Made by a program: the position numbers and the translations under genes
Part shown: piece by piece, positions 38,142 to 47,136 of the stretch
Layout of the letters: the number at the start of each line of letters is the position of its first letter
Position numbering within the stretch: the first letter of the stretch is position 1
Notes under the pieces: model-generated
Seen by the model: the letters and a program-made list of their open reading frames with translations, nothing else
What the model was told of the DNA's origin: nothing
The model's database searches: none
Origin: Streptomyces sp. YIM 121038
Lineage (GTDB): Bacteria; Actinomycetota; Actinomycetes; Streptomycetales; Streptomycetaceae
Length of the DNA: 64,000 bases
Direction: 5' to 3'
Assembly: GCF_006088715.1 (NCBI RefSeq)
Contig: NZ_CP030771.1
Span: 248,001 to 312,000 of the forward strand

Positions 38142-39494
38142 CTATCGTGGTCGACGGGACCTCGCCCCGGTCGCCGGTCCCGGCGCAGCGTCCCGGGTGA
38201 AGGCCCACGCCACGAGGCCGAGGCCGCTGAACGCGGCGCCCAGGACGCAGACGGCGCCCCAGCCCGCCGCCTCGTAGAGGGAGGTCGCGGCGATGGCGCC
38301 CGTGGCGCTGCCGATCGAGTAGAAGACCATGTATCCCCCGATGAGGCGGCTGCCCGCGTCCGGGTGCAGGGCGTAGATCAGGGTCTGGTTGGTGACGTGG
38401 ACCGCCTGGACGGCGAGGTCGAGGAGGATCACTCCGGCGGCCAGGGCCCAGAGGGAGCTGCGGGTGAAGGCCAGGGGCAGCCAGGAGGCGGCGAGCAGGG
38501 CCAGGGCGATGCCGGTGGTCTGCCGGGAGCGGCCGCGGTCGTTGAGGCGGCCCGCCACGGTCGCGGCCAGGGCGCCGACGACGCCGATGAGGCCGAACGC
38601 CCCGATCTCGCTGTGGGACAGGGAGTACGGGGCCTCGCTGAGCGGGAGCGCGACGCTGCTCCACAGGGTGCTGAAGGAGGCGAAGATCAGCAGGCAGAAC
38701 AGGGCGCGCAGGCGCAGCAGCGGTTCCCGTACGAACAGGGTGACCGTGGAGCGCAGGAGCTGTCCGTAGCGCAGGGTGGTCGGCGCGGCGGCGCCGTGGC
38801 GCGGCAGGACGCGGTACAGGACGACGGCGAGCAGGGCGGTGAGCGTCGCCGACGCGAGGTAGACGGCGCGCCAGCCCGCGAGGTCGGCGATGAGGCCGGA
38901 GGCGGTGCGGGCGAGCAGGATGCCGGTGACCACGCCGCTGGTGACCAGGCCGACGACCCGGCCGCGCCCGGCGGCGGGTGCCAGGGAGGCCGCGAAGGCC
39001 ACGAGCGTCTGCGTGACGACGGCGAGCAGGCCGGTCGCGGCCATGCCCGCGAGGAGCAGCGCCGCCGTGGGGGCGACGGCCACCGCGGTCAGCGCCCCCA
39101 CGAGGAGCAGCAGTTGGGCCACGATGAGCCTTCTGCGGTCCACCATGTCGCCCAGCGGTACGAGGAGGAAGAGGCCCAGGCCGTATCCGACGTGCGTGAG
39201 GGTGACCACGCTGCCGACGAGTGCCGGGCTCATCGCGAGGTCTTCGCCGATGGTCACCAGGAGCGGCTGGGAGAAGTAGACGTTGGCCACCGCGGCTCCG
39301 CAGGCGACGGCGAAGAGGATGACGACGCCCCGGGTCAGGGCGAACGCGGGCCCTTCACCCGCGCGCCCCTCCCCCACGCGCCCGCCCCCGGCGGGTCCTT
39401 CCCCGGCGGGTCCTTCCCCGGCAGGCCCCGACCCGGAGGCCTCACCTCCTCGCGCCCCGGTTCCTCGCGTCACGGCCTCACCGTTTCCGGGCAT
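38142..39494 (-). CDS. MFS drug/solute transporter with repetitive N-terminal tail
   Basis: The 450-residue protein has 12 predicted membrane helices in residues 45-440 and the family motif LVPLGDMVDRRRLIV between helices 2 and 3. The first 45 residues are a cytoplasmic Gly/Glu/Pro/Ala-rich tail of short repeats (GEGPAGEGPAGGGRVGEG) from a local DNA repeat at 39360-39430. ATG 39494 follows GCGGAGGGG. It is divergent from an HxlR regulator with an inverted repeat between, so it is likely an inducible exporter. Confidence 0.88.
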   Translation of the reverse strand: MPGNGEAVTRGTGARGGEASGSGPAGEGPAGEGPAGGGRVGEGRAGEGPAFALTRGVVILFAVACGAAVANVYFSQPLLVTIGEDLAMSPALVGSVVTLTHVGYGLGLFLLVPLGDMVDRRRLIVAQLLLLVGALTAVAVAPTAALLLAGMAATGLLAVVTQTLVAFAASLAPAAGRGRVVGLVTSGVVTGILLARTASGLIADLAGWRAVYLASATLTALLAVVLYRVLPRHGAAAPTTLRYGQLLRSTVTLFVREPLLRLRALFCLLIFASFSTLWSSVALPLSEAPYSLSHSEIGAFGLIGVVGALAATVAGRLNDRGRSRQTTGIALALLAASWLPLAFTRSSLWALAAGVILLDLAVQAVHVTNQTLIYALHPDAGSRLIGGYMVFYSIGSATGAIAATSLYEAAGWGAVCVLGAAFSGLGLVAWAFTRDAAPGPATGARSRRPR

Positions 39495-39562
39495 GGCTAC
39501 CCCTCCGCAATCTGGTTTCATCTTGCCACCAACTAACGATGACGGCGACGGTAGGCCCTCTT

Positions 39563-39579
39563 GGTAGCATGTTGCAACC
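39563..39579. promoter_or_regulatory. Candidate HxlR operator between MFS and HxlR genes
   Basis: GGTAGC-N5-GCAACC is an inverted repeat with one mismatch in six, in the 126-bp divergent gap, 41 bp upstream of the HxlR ATG. HxlR regulators use short, A/T-containing palindromes of this kind. Confidence 0.5.
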
Positions 39580-39620
39580 AGCATGAGCGTGGACGAGGCC
39601 GTGTGAGAGCGAGGGACACC

Positions 39621-40076
39621 ATGGTGACCAGGACGCGTTTCGACGACAGTGAATGTCCCGTCGCCCGGTCCGTGGACGCGATCGGCGACTGGTGGTCCCT
39701 GCTGATCGTGCGGGACGCCTTCGACGGGAGCAGGCGCTTCGGGGAGTTCCAGCGCAGCCTCGGCGTGGCGAAGAACATCCTCACCGCGCGGCTGCGCACC
39801 CTGGTCGACGGGGGCGTCCTCGCCTCCGTCCCCGCGTCGGACGGCAGCGCCTACCGCGAGTACGTCCTGACCCCTAAGGGCAAGGCCCTCTTCCCCGTCA
39901 TCGTGGCGCTCCGGCAGTGGGGCGAGCAGAACTTCTTCGCCCCGGACGAGCCCCACTCACGACTCGTCGACCGTCGGCAGGAGCGCCGGCTGCGCCCTCT
40001 CGAAGTGCTGGCCGCGGACGGGCGGCGCCTTGACCCCGAGGACACCACGGTTCACAAGGTCTCCCCCACGCAGTGA
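39621..40076 (+). CDS. HxlR-family regulator
   Basis: The 151-residue protein has the HxlR signature: a Cys near the N-terminus (DDSECPVARS), then IGDWWSLLIVRDAFDGSRRFGE and the winged helix with KNILTARLRTLVDGG and YVLTPKGKALFPV. Such regulators often sense electrophiles or quinones through that Cys. ATG 39621 is chosen for the GAGGGA site; the frame upstream to 39561 passes through the likely operator. It probably controls the divergent MFS gene. Confidence 0.9.
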   Translation: MVTRTRFDDSECPVARSVDAIGDWWSLLIVRDAFDGSRRFGEFQRSLGVAKNILTARLRTLVDGGVLASVPASDGSAYREYVLTPKGKALFPVIVALRQWGEQNFFAPDEPHSRLVDRRQERRLRPLEVLAADGRRLDPEDTTVHKVSPTQ

Positions 40077-40188
40077 GGTTCGGCTCGCGAGGGCGTCTCC
40101 CGGGAAATCCCGCCCCGCGCACCCTGTCGGTTCCTTTTCTTGATCAATAGGGTGGCCCCGCCACGCAGTTGTTCCCCTAAGGAGCCCC

Positions 40189-41439
40189 GTGTCCACTGCT
40201 CAGTCCATACCGGACATCCTCTCGGCCGAGTTCGCCGCCGACCCCTACCCCGTCTACCGCGCACTGCGGGAGCACGCACCGCTCCTGTGGCACGAGCCCA
40301 CCAAGAGCTATGTCGTCTCGCGCTACGAGGACGTGGCACGCGTCTTCAAGGACAAGGAGTCGGTGTTCACCACCGACAACTACGACTGGCAGCTGGAGCC
40401 CGTGCACGGCCGGACGATCCTCCAGCTCAGCGGGCGCGAGCACGCGGTGCGCCGGGCCCTGGTCGCCCCGGCCTTCCGGGGCAGCGAGCTCCAGCACACC
40501 TTCCTGCCGGTCATCCGCCGCAACTCCCGCGAGCTCGTGGACGCCTTCCGGGACCGGGGTTCGGCGGACCTCGTGGCGGAGTACGCGACCCGCTTCCCCG
40601 TGAACGTGATCGCGGACATGCTCGGCCTGGACAAGGCGGACCACGCGCGGTTCCACGGCTGGTACACGAACGTGATCGCCTTCCTCGGCAACCTCGCGGG
40701 CGACCCCGAGGTGACGGCCGCCGGTGAGCGCACCCGTGCGGAGTTCGCCGCGTACATGCTGCCCGTCATCCAGCGGCGGCGCGAGGAGCCCGGGGACGAT
40801 CTGCTGTCCCGGCTGTGCGCCGCGGAGGTCGACGGCGTCCGCATGAGCGACGAGGACATCAAGGCGTTCTGCAGCCTGCTGCTCGCGGCGGGCGGCGAGA
40901 CCACGGACAAGGCGATCGCGAGCATCTTCGCGAACCTCCTCGCGCACCCCGACCAGCTCGCCGCGGTGCGCGCCGACCGGTCCCTGATCGACCGGGCGTT
41001 CGCGGAGACGCTCCGCCACACCCCGCCGGTCCACATGATCATGCGGCAGACCGCGGCCGAGGTGGAGCTCGCCGGTGGCACCGTCCCGGCCGGGGCGACG
41101 ATCACCTGCCTGATCGGCTCGGCCAACCGCGACGGCGAGCGCTACGGCGACCCGGACCGCTTCGACCTCTTCCGGGACGACCTCACCACCACGACCGCCT
41201 TCTCCGCGGCGGCCGACCACCTCGCCTTCGCCCTCGGCCGGCACTTCTGCGTGGGCGCGCTGCTGGCCCGCGCCGAGGTCGAGACCGGCGTCAACGACCT
41301 CCTCGACGCCCTGCCCGACCTGCGCTTCGCGGACGGCTTCGCCCCCGAGGAGCACGGCGTCTTCACCCGGGGGCCGCGGGCGCTGCCGGTGGTCTTCACC
41401 CCGGTGGCGCGCCGAGCGGCCCCGGTCTCCTCTCTCTGA
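40189..41439 (+). CDS. Cytochrome P450
   Basis: This 416-residue soluble P450 has all core motifs: the I-helix oxygen-activation motif AGGETTDKA (about residues 236-244), ExxR in AETLRHTP, and the haem loop FALGRHFCVGALLAR with the ligand Cys about residue 355. GTG 40189 follows AAGGAG. No ferredoxin gene lies next to it, so electrons must come from an unlinked partner. It stands alone between HxlR and LysR genes, and the substrate is unknown. Confidence 0.93.
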   Translation: MSTAQSIPDILSAEFAADPYPVYRALREHAPLLWHEPTKSYVVSRYEDVARVFKDKESVFTTDNYDWQLEPVHGRTILQLSGREHAVRRALVAPAFRGSELQHTFLPVIRRNSRELVDAFRDRGSADLVAEYATRFPVNVIADMLGLDKADHARFHGWYTNVIAFLGNLAGDPEVTAAGERTRAEFAAYMLPVIQRRREEPGDDLLSRLCAAEVDGVRMSDEDIKAFCSLLLAAGGETTDKAIASIFANLLAHPDQLAAVRADRSLIDRAFAETLRHTPPVHMIMRQTAAEVELAGGTVPAGATITCLIGSANRDGERYGDPDRFDLFRDDLTTTTAFSAAADHLAFALGRHFCVGALLARAEVETGVNDLLDALPDLRFADGFAPEEHGVFTRGPRALPVVFTPVARRAAPVSSL

Positions 41440-41458
41440 CCCACGGTGCGAAGTAGCG

Positions 41459-41480
41459 GAACGCCACCCCGTCGGCGTTC
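41459..41480. terminator. Hairpin between convergent P450 and LysR genes
   Basis: A perfect 7-bp stem GAACGCC/GGCGTTC with an 8-base loop lies 20 bp after the P450 stop and 19 bp before the LysR stop, so it can serve both genes. Confidence 0.6.
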
Positions 41481-41498
41481 GGCGGGCCCCGTGGCGGA

Positions 41499-42407
41499 TC
41501 AATGCCCGTTGTGCTGCGTCGCCTGCTCGCGAAGGGCGTGAATGAGCGTCGTGACGTGGGGCCGGTCACGGCCGTTGATCGCGGCGACGCCGATGTGCCG
41601 GATCGGGACCGGCGACTTGAGCGAGACGGTGCTCAGCCCTGGGATCTCGGGGGTGAGCGCGATCGAGGGAATCAGGGAGATTCCCATGCCCGCGGCGACG
41701 AGGGAGCGGGCGAAGAAGTAGTCGGTGGTGGTCCCGCGGATGTCCGGATCGAAGCCGGCCTGCTCCGCGTAGCGGCGCAGGTAGGCCTCGGTCTTCAGAC
41801 AGCCGAGCACCCAGGGTTCCGCGGCCAGTTCGGCGAGGTCGAGCGAATCGTGGCCGACGAGTCGGTGCCCCTGGGGCAGGACGACGTGCAGGGGGTCTTC
41901 CAGCAGGGGCGTCCACTCCAGGCTGGTGCCGGGGCGCGGGCCGACGGGGAGCGGGCCGTCGAAGTGGTAGGCGAGGGCGAGGTCCACGGCGCCCTGCCGG
42001 ACCAGGGGAAGGGTGTCTTCGGGTTCGCCCTCCCTGACGTGGAGGACGGTGCGGGGATGGGCTGCCATGAGCCGGGCGAGCGCGGAGGGCAGCAGGAGCC
42101 TGCCACCGCTGGTGAAGGTGGCGACGGTGAGCTGGGTGCGGCCGGTGCTGAGCTCGGCGACCTGCTGTCGTGCGTGTTCGAGCTCGGCGGCGACGGATTC
42201 GGCCGCGCCGACCATGATGTGGCCTGCCGGCGTGAGGGTGACGCCTCGGGTGCTGCGCGCGACGACCTGGGCACCGAGACCGCGTTCCAGTGCGGCCACC
42301 TGCTGGGAGACGGCCGAGGGGGTGAGGCGGAGCACCGCGGCCGCCTGGTTGAAGCTGCCGTGCTCCGCCACCGCCCGCAGGACGCGGAGCCGCTGCACAT
42401 CGATCAA
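41499..42407 (-). CDS. LysR-family regulator
   Basis: The 302-residue protein has the LysR N-terminal winged HTH (VAEHGSFNQAAAVLRLTPSA, residues 13-32) and a periplasmic-binding-protein-like effector domain from about residue 90. The start is TTG 42407, with AAGGAAA 8 bp upstream. It is divergent from the epimerase/aldo-keto reductase pair across 70 bp, and such pairs are classical LysR targets. Confidence 0.92.
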   Translation of the reverse strand: MIDVQRLRVLRAVAEHGSFNQAAAVLRLTPSAVSQQVAALERGLGAQVVARSTRGVTLTPAGHIMVGAAESVAAELEHARQQVAELSTGRTQLTVATFTSGGRLLLPSALARLMAAHPRTVLHVREGEPEDTLPLVRQGAVDLALAYHFDGPLPVGPRPGTSLEWTPLLEDPLHVVLPQGHRLVGHDSLDLAELAAEPWVLGCLKTEAYLRRYAEQAGFDPDIRGTTTDYFFARSLVAAGMGISLIPSIALTPEIPGLSTVSLKSPVPIRHIGVAAINGRDRPHVTTLIHALREQATQHNGH

Positions 42408-42477
42408 CAGTTTTCCTTAATGCGTACCAAGCAAGTCGGGACTTCTCCTGATGACGATAGGTCCCCAGGATGGGGGC

Positions 42478-43416
42478 ATGCAAAGGATCTGCGTCATCGG
42501 CGGAAGCCGGTACTTCGGAAAGCTCCTGGTGGAGCGCCTGCAGGCCGCGGGCCACCAGGTCACCGTGGTGAACCGCGGCTCCGCCCCGCCGCCCGTCGGC
42601 GTCGAGCACCTCGTCGTCGACCGCGACGACGAGGCCGCCCTGACCGCCGCACTCGACGGCCGCACCTTCGACGTCGTGGTGGACCAGGTTTGCTACACCC
42701 CGGTACAGGCCGCCGTCGCCGCTCGCGCCCTTGCCGGCCGCACCAGGCGCTACGTCATGACCTCCACGATCGAGGTCTACGACCCCGACACCGCCGCCCT
42801 GCCGCCCGCGCCCTCGGGGACGCCCGTGCCCGAGGAGAGCGTGTACCCGACCACGTGGCAGGTGGCCATGGACCTGCCCTGGCACGACGACGCCTACCTG
42901 GAGGCGCACTACGCCGAGGGCAAGCGGCAGGCCGAGGCCGTCTTCGCCCGCGCCGGCAGCTTCGCCTTCGCCACTGTGCGCAGCGCCCATGTGCTCGGCG
43001 GCGGCGCACGGGAGTTCACCGGTCGGCTGGCGCACTATGCCGGGCGCATCGCCCGGGGCGAAGAGATCACTGTGCACGCGCAGGCGCTGCCCACGGTCTT
43101 CATCCACTACGAGGAGCTGGCGGACGTGCTGTTGTGGGCGGCCGCGGCCGACTTCACCGGCCCGGTCAACGCCTGCTCCGACGGCCCGCTCGACGTGCGC
43201 GATCTCGCCGAGATCGTCGCCACGCAGGCCGGCCGGGAGGCCGGCTACCGGACCGTCCCGGCGGGCGAGAAGGCTTCGCCGTTCTCCTTCGACCGCTACT
43301 ACGCCATGAGCAACGCCCGCGCGAAGGCGCTGGGCTTCGCCTTCTCCCGCACTACCGACTGGCTGCCCGGCGCCGCCGCCGAAGCCCTCGCCGCATCCGC
43401 AGCTCCCCCCGCGTAA
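42478..43416 (+). CDS. NAD-dependent epimerase/dehydratase-family protein
   Basis: This 312-residue extended-SDR-type protein has the N-terminal nucleotide loop ICVIGGSRYFGKLLVERL (residues 4-21), a form of GxxGxxG typical of atypical SDRs, then VVDRDDEAAL and YVMTSTIEVYDP. The canonical YxxxK is replaced by AHYAEGKRQAE, which does keep a Tyr-x-x-x-Lys spacing. ATG 42478 follows AGGATGGGG. It may be an isomerase, dehydratase or reductase. It is 14 bp from the aldo/keto reductase gene and forms an operon with it, probably regulated by the divergent LysR. Confidence 0.85.
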   Translation: MQRICVIGGSRYFGKLLVERLQAAGHQVTVVNRGSAPPPVGVEHLVVDRDDEAALTAALDGRTFDVVVDQVCYTPVQAAVAARALAGRTRRYVMTSTIEVYDPDTAALPPAPSGTPVPEESVYPTTWQVAMDLPWHDDAYLEAHYAEGKRQAEAVFARAGSFAFATVRSAHVLGGGAREFTGRLAHYAGRIARGEEITVHAQALPTVFIHYEELADVLLWAAAADFTGPVNACSDGPLDVRDLAEIVATQAGREAGYRTVPAGEKASPFSFDRYYAMSNARAKALGFAFSRTTDWLPGAAAEALAASAAPPA

Positions 43417-43430
43417 GGAACAAGGCCACC

Positions 43431-44315
43431 ATGCAGTACCGCCCCCTCGCCCACACCGCCGTCAGCGCCATCGGCCTGGGCGCCATGCCGCTGTCCATCG
43501 AGCACCGCCCGGACGAGACGCGGGCGATCGCCACCGTCCACGCCGCCCTCGACGCCGGTGTCACCTTGGTCGACACCGCCGATAGCTACCACTGGCACGC
43601 CGACGAGGCGGGCCACAACGAACTGCTGATCGCCCGCGCCCTGGCCCGCTACGGCGGCGACACCTCCCATGTCCTGGTGGCCACCAAGGGCGGGCGCGGC
43701 CGCCCCGGCGACGGCAGCTGGACCGTCACCGCCGCCCCCGCCCACCTCAAGCGAGCCGCTGAAGCCTCCGCCAAGCGTCTGGGCGTCGACGCGATCGGCC
43801 TGTACCAGCTGCACAAGCCGGACCCGACCGTGCCCTGGGCGGAGTCCGTCGGGGCGCTGCGCGAGCTCCTCGACGCCGGCACGATCCGCGCCGCAGGCAT
43901 CTCCAACGTCACCACCGTCCAGATCCGGCAGGCACATCAGATCCTCGGCGACGGGCTCGTCTCCGTGCAGAACCAGTACTCGCCCGCCGTCCGCGACAGC
44001 GAGCCCGAGCTGCGGCTCAGTGAACAGCTGGGGCTGGCCTTCCTGCCCTGGAGCCCCCTCGGCGGCATCTCCCGCAGCTCCCTCGACGGCCCCTCAGGCC
44101 ACACCTCCGTCGGCACAGCCTTCCACCGCGTCGCCGCCGACCGCGGCGTCAGCCCCCAACAGATCGCCCTCGCCTGGCTGCTCGCCCGCTCCCCGGCGAT
44201 GATCCCGGTGCCCGGAGCCAGCCGCCCGGCCACCATCACCGACTCCGCCGGGGCCGTGGAACTCACGCTGGACACGCAGGAACTGGCGGAACTCGAGGAC
44301 GTTCTGCCGAGCTGA
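43431..44315 (+). CDS. Aldo/keto reductase
   Basis: The 294-residue AKR has a complete catalytic tetrad: Asp and Tyr in TLVDTADSYHWH, Lys in VATKGGRG and His in YQLHKPDP, in contrast to the Cvm1-like protein at 3597. The C-terminal MIPVPGASRPATITDS binds the NADPH phosphate. SD AAGGA precedes ATG 43431. It shares an operon with the epimerase-like gene, and a bidirectional hairpin ends it. Confidence 0.92.
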   Translation: MQYRPLAHTAVSAIGLGAMPLSIEHRPDETRAIATVHAALDAGVTLVDTADSYHWHADEAGHNELLIARALARYGGDTSHVLVATKGGRGRPGDGSWTVTAAPAHLKRAAEASAKRLGVDAIGLYQLHKPDPTVPWAESVGALRELLDAGTIRAAGISNVTTVQIRQAHQILGDGLVSVQNQYSPAVRDSEPELRLSEQLGLAFLPWSPLGGISRSSLDGPSGHTSVGTAFHRVAADRGVSPQQIALAWLLARSPAMIPVPGASRPATITDSAGAVELTLDTQELAELEDVLPS

Positions 44316-44340
44316 GCCGGGTTGACGGGCACGAGCGCCG

Positions 44341-44376
44341 CGTCGGTGTTCCGCCCCGGTGGGCGGAACGCCGACG
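44341..44376. terminator. Bidirectional hairpin between aldo/keto reductase and conservon
   Basis: A 15-bp stem (44341-44355 with 44362-44376, one G-U pair) around CCGGTG begins 25 bp after the aldo/keto reductase stop and touches the stop codon of the conservon P450 gene. Confidence 0.8.
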
Positions 44377-45642
44377 CTACTGGGCCACCGGTGTGAACTG
44401 GACGGGCAGGGCCGTCAGTCCGCGCATCCACACCGAAGGGCGCCAGGTCAGGGCCGCCGGGTCGACGCCGAGGACCAGGTCGGGCAGCCGCTCCAGGAGG
44501 GTTTCGACGGCCGTACGGGCGATGACGTCGGCGAGCAGCGGAGCCGGGTAGGGGCAGCGGTGTTCGCCGTTGCTGAAGGACAGGTGCGCGGAGTTCTCCG
44601 AGCCGACGTGGGCGCCGGGCCACAGCTGCGGGTCGGAGTTGGCCGCGGCGAGGCCGAGGACCAGGCAGTCGCCCGCGCGGATCTGACGGCCGCCCAGCTG
44701 GGTGTCGCGCACCGCCCAGCGCCCGATGAAGTTCTGCGTGGGGGTGTCGAGCCAGAGCACCTCGTTCAGGGCCTGGCCGACGCTGAGGCGGCCGCCGGAG
44801 ACGTTCAGGGCGAACCGCTCGTCGGTCAGGAGCAGCCGCAGGGTGTTGCAGATCCAGTTGGCGGTGGGCTGCTGGGCCGCGGCGATCACCGAGATGAGGT
44901 CCTGGACGACCTCCTCGTCGGTGAGCCCGGCCGGATGCTCCAGCATCCGCGAGGTGACGTCGGCCGCGGGCCGCTCGCGCCGCTCCTTGACCAGCCGGTG
45001 CACGCGCTCGCCCACCCGCCCGTACGCGGCGACCGGGTCGTCGCCCTCGGCGGTGTCGAGGGACATGCGCAGGTCCTCGACGAGGCCCTCGGTGTCGGCG
45101 GTGCCCGGCGGCATGCCGACCATGTGCACGGCGGCGCGCATGGCGAGCGGGTGGGTGTAGGCGCTCATCAGCTCGGCGGCGCCGCGCCCGGAGAAGGAGG
45201 CGATCAGCTGGTCGGCGATGTGGACGCACTCCCGGCCGAGTTCGAACTGGTCGACGCCCTCCAGCGCCTCGGTGATGACACCGGCGCGCTGCCGGTGCTC
45301 GGCGCCCTCGGTGAACAGGACGGACGGCTGGTAGCCGACGAAGGGCAGCAGCGGCCAGTCGGCGGGGATCCGGTCCCACTGGTTCCAGCGCCGCGAGTCG
45401 CGGGCGAACAGCTCGTCGTGCGCGGTGACGTAGCTGACCTCGGAGTAGCCGAGGACCAGCCAGGCGGGCACGTCACCGTCGAGGAGGACGGGGGCCACGG
45501 AGCCGTACCGGCCGCGCAGGTCGCGGTAGAGCTCGAAGGGCGTCTGCTGGTACTCCAGGCCGCTGAGGGGCACCGCGTCACTGTGTGCGGGGCAGCCGGG
45601 CGGCGGGGTGCCGGGCGCCGCCGGTCCGGTGGCTTCGGTCAT
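44377..45642 (-). CDS. cvnE: Conservon P450 CvnE (CYP157-type, without ExxR arginine)
   Basis: The 421-residue P450 ends a cvnA-E operon and overlaps cvnD by 4 bp. The haem loop FSNGEHRCPYPAPLLAD is intact, but the otherwise near-universal K-helix ExxR reads EVLW (NEVLWLDTPTQNF), and the I-helix lacks the AGxxT pattern (IAAAQQPTANW). CYP157 members in Streptomyces conservons are known for this missing Arg. They fold as P450s, but their reactions are poorly known, so catalytic activity is uncertain. Confidence 0.92.
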   Translation of the reverse strand: MTEATGPAAPGTPPPGCPAHSDAVPLSGLEYQQTPFELYRDLRGRYGSVAPVLLDGDVPAWLVLGYSEVSYVTAHDELFARDSRRWNQWDRIPADWPLLPFVGYQPSVLFTEGAEHRQRAGVITEALEGVDQFELGRECVHIADQLIASFSGRGAAELMSAYTHPLAMRAAVHMVGMPPGTADTEGLVEDLRMSLDTAEGDDPVAAYGRVGERVHRLVKERRERPAADVTSRMLEHPAGLTDEEVVQDLISVIAAAQQPTANWICNTLRLLLTDERFALNVSGGRLSVGQALNEVLWLDTPTQNFIGRWAVRDTQLGGRQIRAGDCLVLGLAAANSDPQLWPGAHVGSENSAHLSFSNGEHRCPYPAPLLADVIARTAVETLLERLPDLVLGVDPAALTWRPSVWMRGLTALPVQFTPVAQ

Positions 45643-46259
45643 GCTGTCAGTTCCCGTTCCCGTGCCAGGTGGTGGAGGTGGTCGACGAGGGTGATGAGCA
45701 CGTTCTTGCCGGACGAGCGGACCCGGGCGTCACAGTCGACCAGGGGGACGTGCGCGGGCAGTGCGAGGGCGGTGCGGATCTCGTCCAGGGAGTGGTAGGC
45801 GTGCTCGCCGTCGAAGCGGTTGACGGCGACGACGAAGGGCGTGCCGTGGTGTTCGAGCCGGTCGATGGCGTACCAGGAGTCGTCCATCCTGCGGGTGTCG
45901 ACGAGCACCACCGCTCCGAGCGTGCCGGAGAAGAGGCGGTCCCACAGGAACCAGAAGCGCTTCTGGCCGGGCGCGCCGAACAGATAGAGCACCAGGCGCT
46001 CGTTGAGGCTGATGCGGCCGAAGTCGAAGGCCACGGTGGTGGTGGTCTTGGCCGACTCGGTCGGTACCGGGTCGACGTCCTCGCCCGCCCGCGTCATCAC
46101 CTCTTCGGTGTTGAGGGGGCGGATCTCGCTGACCGAGCGGACCAGGGTCGTCTTGCCGACCCCGAAGCCGCCCACCACGACGATCTTCAGACCGGACTCG
46201 GCCGTGTCGCGCAGCGGTGTCCGGGCCTCGGGCGGCAGCTCAGAGGTTGCGGAGCCCAT
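45639..46259 (-). CDS. cvnD: Conservon GTP-binding protein CvnD
   Basis: This 206-residue small GTPase of the MglA/Ras-like conservon type has the P-loop GGFGVGKTTLV (about residues 30-40), the switch-region FGAPGQKRFWFLW (the DxxG equivalent is GAPGQ) and the NKxD-like VNRFDGE. CvnD proteins act with the roadblock CvnB and sensor CvnA in a membrane-associated signalling complex. It overlaps cvnC by 20 bp and cvnE by 4 bp. Confidence 0.93.
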   Translation of the reverse strand: MGSATSELPPEARTPLRDTAESGLKIVVVGGFGVGKTTLVRSVSEIRPLNTEEVMTRAGEDVDPVPTESAKTTTTVAFDFGRISLNERLVLYLFGAPGQKRFWFLWDRLFSGTLGAVVLVDTRRMDDSWYAIDRLEHHGTPFVVAVNRFDGEHAYHSLDEIRTALALPAHVPLVDCDARVRSSGKNVLITLVDHLHHLARERELTA

Positions 46260-46596
46260 GGAGCACCTCCGTGAGAAGAGCGGAATCGGGCAGCGCGGCG
46301 GACGCCGCCACGCGCGGGTGTCGGGCCGTGATGCGGCCGGTGTCCTGGAGGTCCTCCAGGAGGATGCGGACGACCGTGACGGGCAGCGACAGCTCGGCGG
46401 CGATCTCGACGACGGCCGTCGGGTGGCGGCACAGGTCCAGGATGCGGGCATGCTCCGACTGCTGGCCGGGCGACGGCTCGCACTCGGCCACGATCAGCGT
46501 CACCAGGTCGAACGCGCCGCCGTCGGACCGGCTGCGCCCACCGGTGATGGTGTACAGCCGGTCCGGTTCGCCCACGTCGACGGGCCGCCGGGTCAT
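46240..46596 (-). CDS. cvnC: Conservon DUF742 protein CvnC
   Basis: The 118-residue DUF742 protein starts MTRRPVDVGEPDRLYTITG and contains VVEIAAELSLPVTVVRILLE, a winged-helix-like segment diagnostic of the family. ATG 46596 overlaps the cvnB stop by 4 bp, so it is translationally coupled. The biochemical role of CvnC is not known; the operon position identifies it. Confidence 0.92.
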   Translation of the reverse strand: MTRRPVDVGEPDRLYTITGGRSRSDGGAFDLVTLIVAECEPSPGQQSEHARILDLCRHPTAVVEIAAELSLPVTVVRILLEDLQDTGRITARHPRVAASAALPDSALLTEVLHGLRNL

Positions 46597-47012
46597 GACG
46601 CGGGGTTCGTGAGGCCCTGGCCGCGGGGCTCGGCGCTCAGGTGGTCCCCGATCTGCGCCACGAGCTGGGACATCTGGTTGCCCACCACGCCGGGGTCGGC
46701 GTCCTCGTCGGCTATCACGGCGAGGTGCGCGCCCTGGCCCGCCTCCACGACGAACAGCAGGCCGCCGTGGAACTCCGTCATGGAGTGCCGTACGCCGCCC
46801 GTGCCGTCCCCGAACTCCATCGACGCGCCCTGGGCGAGCGCCTGCATGCCGGAGCAGATCGCGGAGAGCTGGTCCGCCTGGTCCAGCGTCAGGCCGGGGC
46901 TCCAGCACAGCTTCAGGCCGTCCCGGGAGAGGACGAGGGCGTGCCGGGTGCCGGGGGTGCCGTCGAGCAGGCTCTCCAGGAGCCAGTTCAGACTGTTGTC
47001 GGTGGTCGTCAT
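46593..47012 (-). CDS. cvnB: Conservon roadblock/LC7 protein CvnB
   Basis: The 139-residue protein has the roadblock/LC7 (MglB-like) fold: SLNWLLESLLDGTPGTRHAL at the start and LLFVVEAGQGAHLAVIAD in the core. MglB-like proteins act as GTPase-activating partners of MglA-like GTPases, here presumably CvnD. It lies 124 bp after cvnA and overlaps cvnC by 4 bp. Confidence 0.93.
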   Translation of the reverse strand: MTTTDNSLNWLLESLLDGTPGTRHALVLSRDGLKLCWSPGLTLDQADQLSAICSGMQALAQGASMEFGDGTGGVRHSMTEFHGGLLFVVEAGQGAHLAVIADEDADPGVVGNQMSQLVAQIGDHLSAEPRGQGLTNPAS

Positions 47013-47136
47013 CGTGTGTCGGGGCCGTCACCGGGGGGTGCGAACGCCCGTGCCTCCCTTTCGGTGTGCGGGGCGGGGGTCGAGAAGCGGTCCTTGGGGT
47101 CCCACGGGGCGGGCCGGTCCGCGAGGGGGCGGGCGG

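Noticed and set aside
39360..39430. Separate repeat element in the MFS gene
   Set aside because: It is a simple in-frame low-complexity stretch encoding the Gly/Glu/Pro/Ala tail and needs no separate element.
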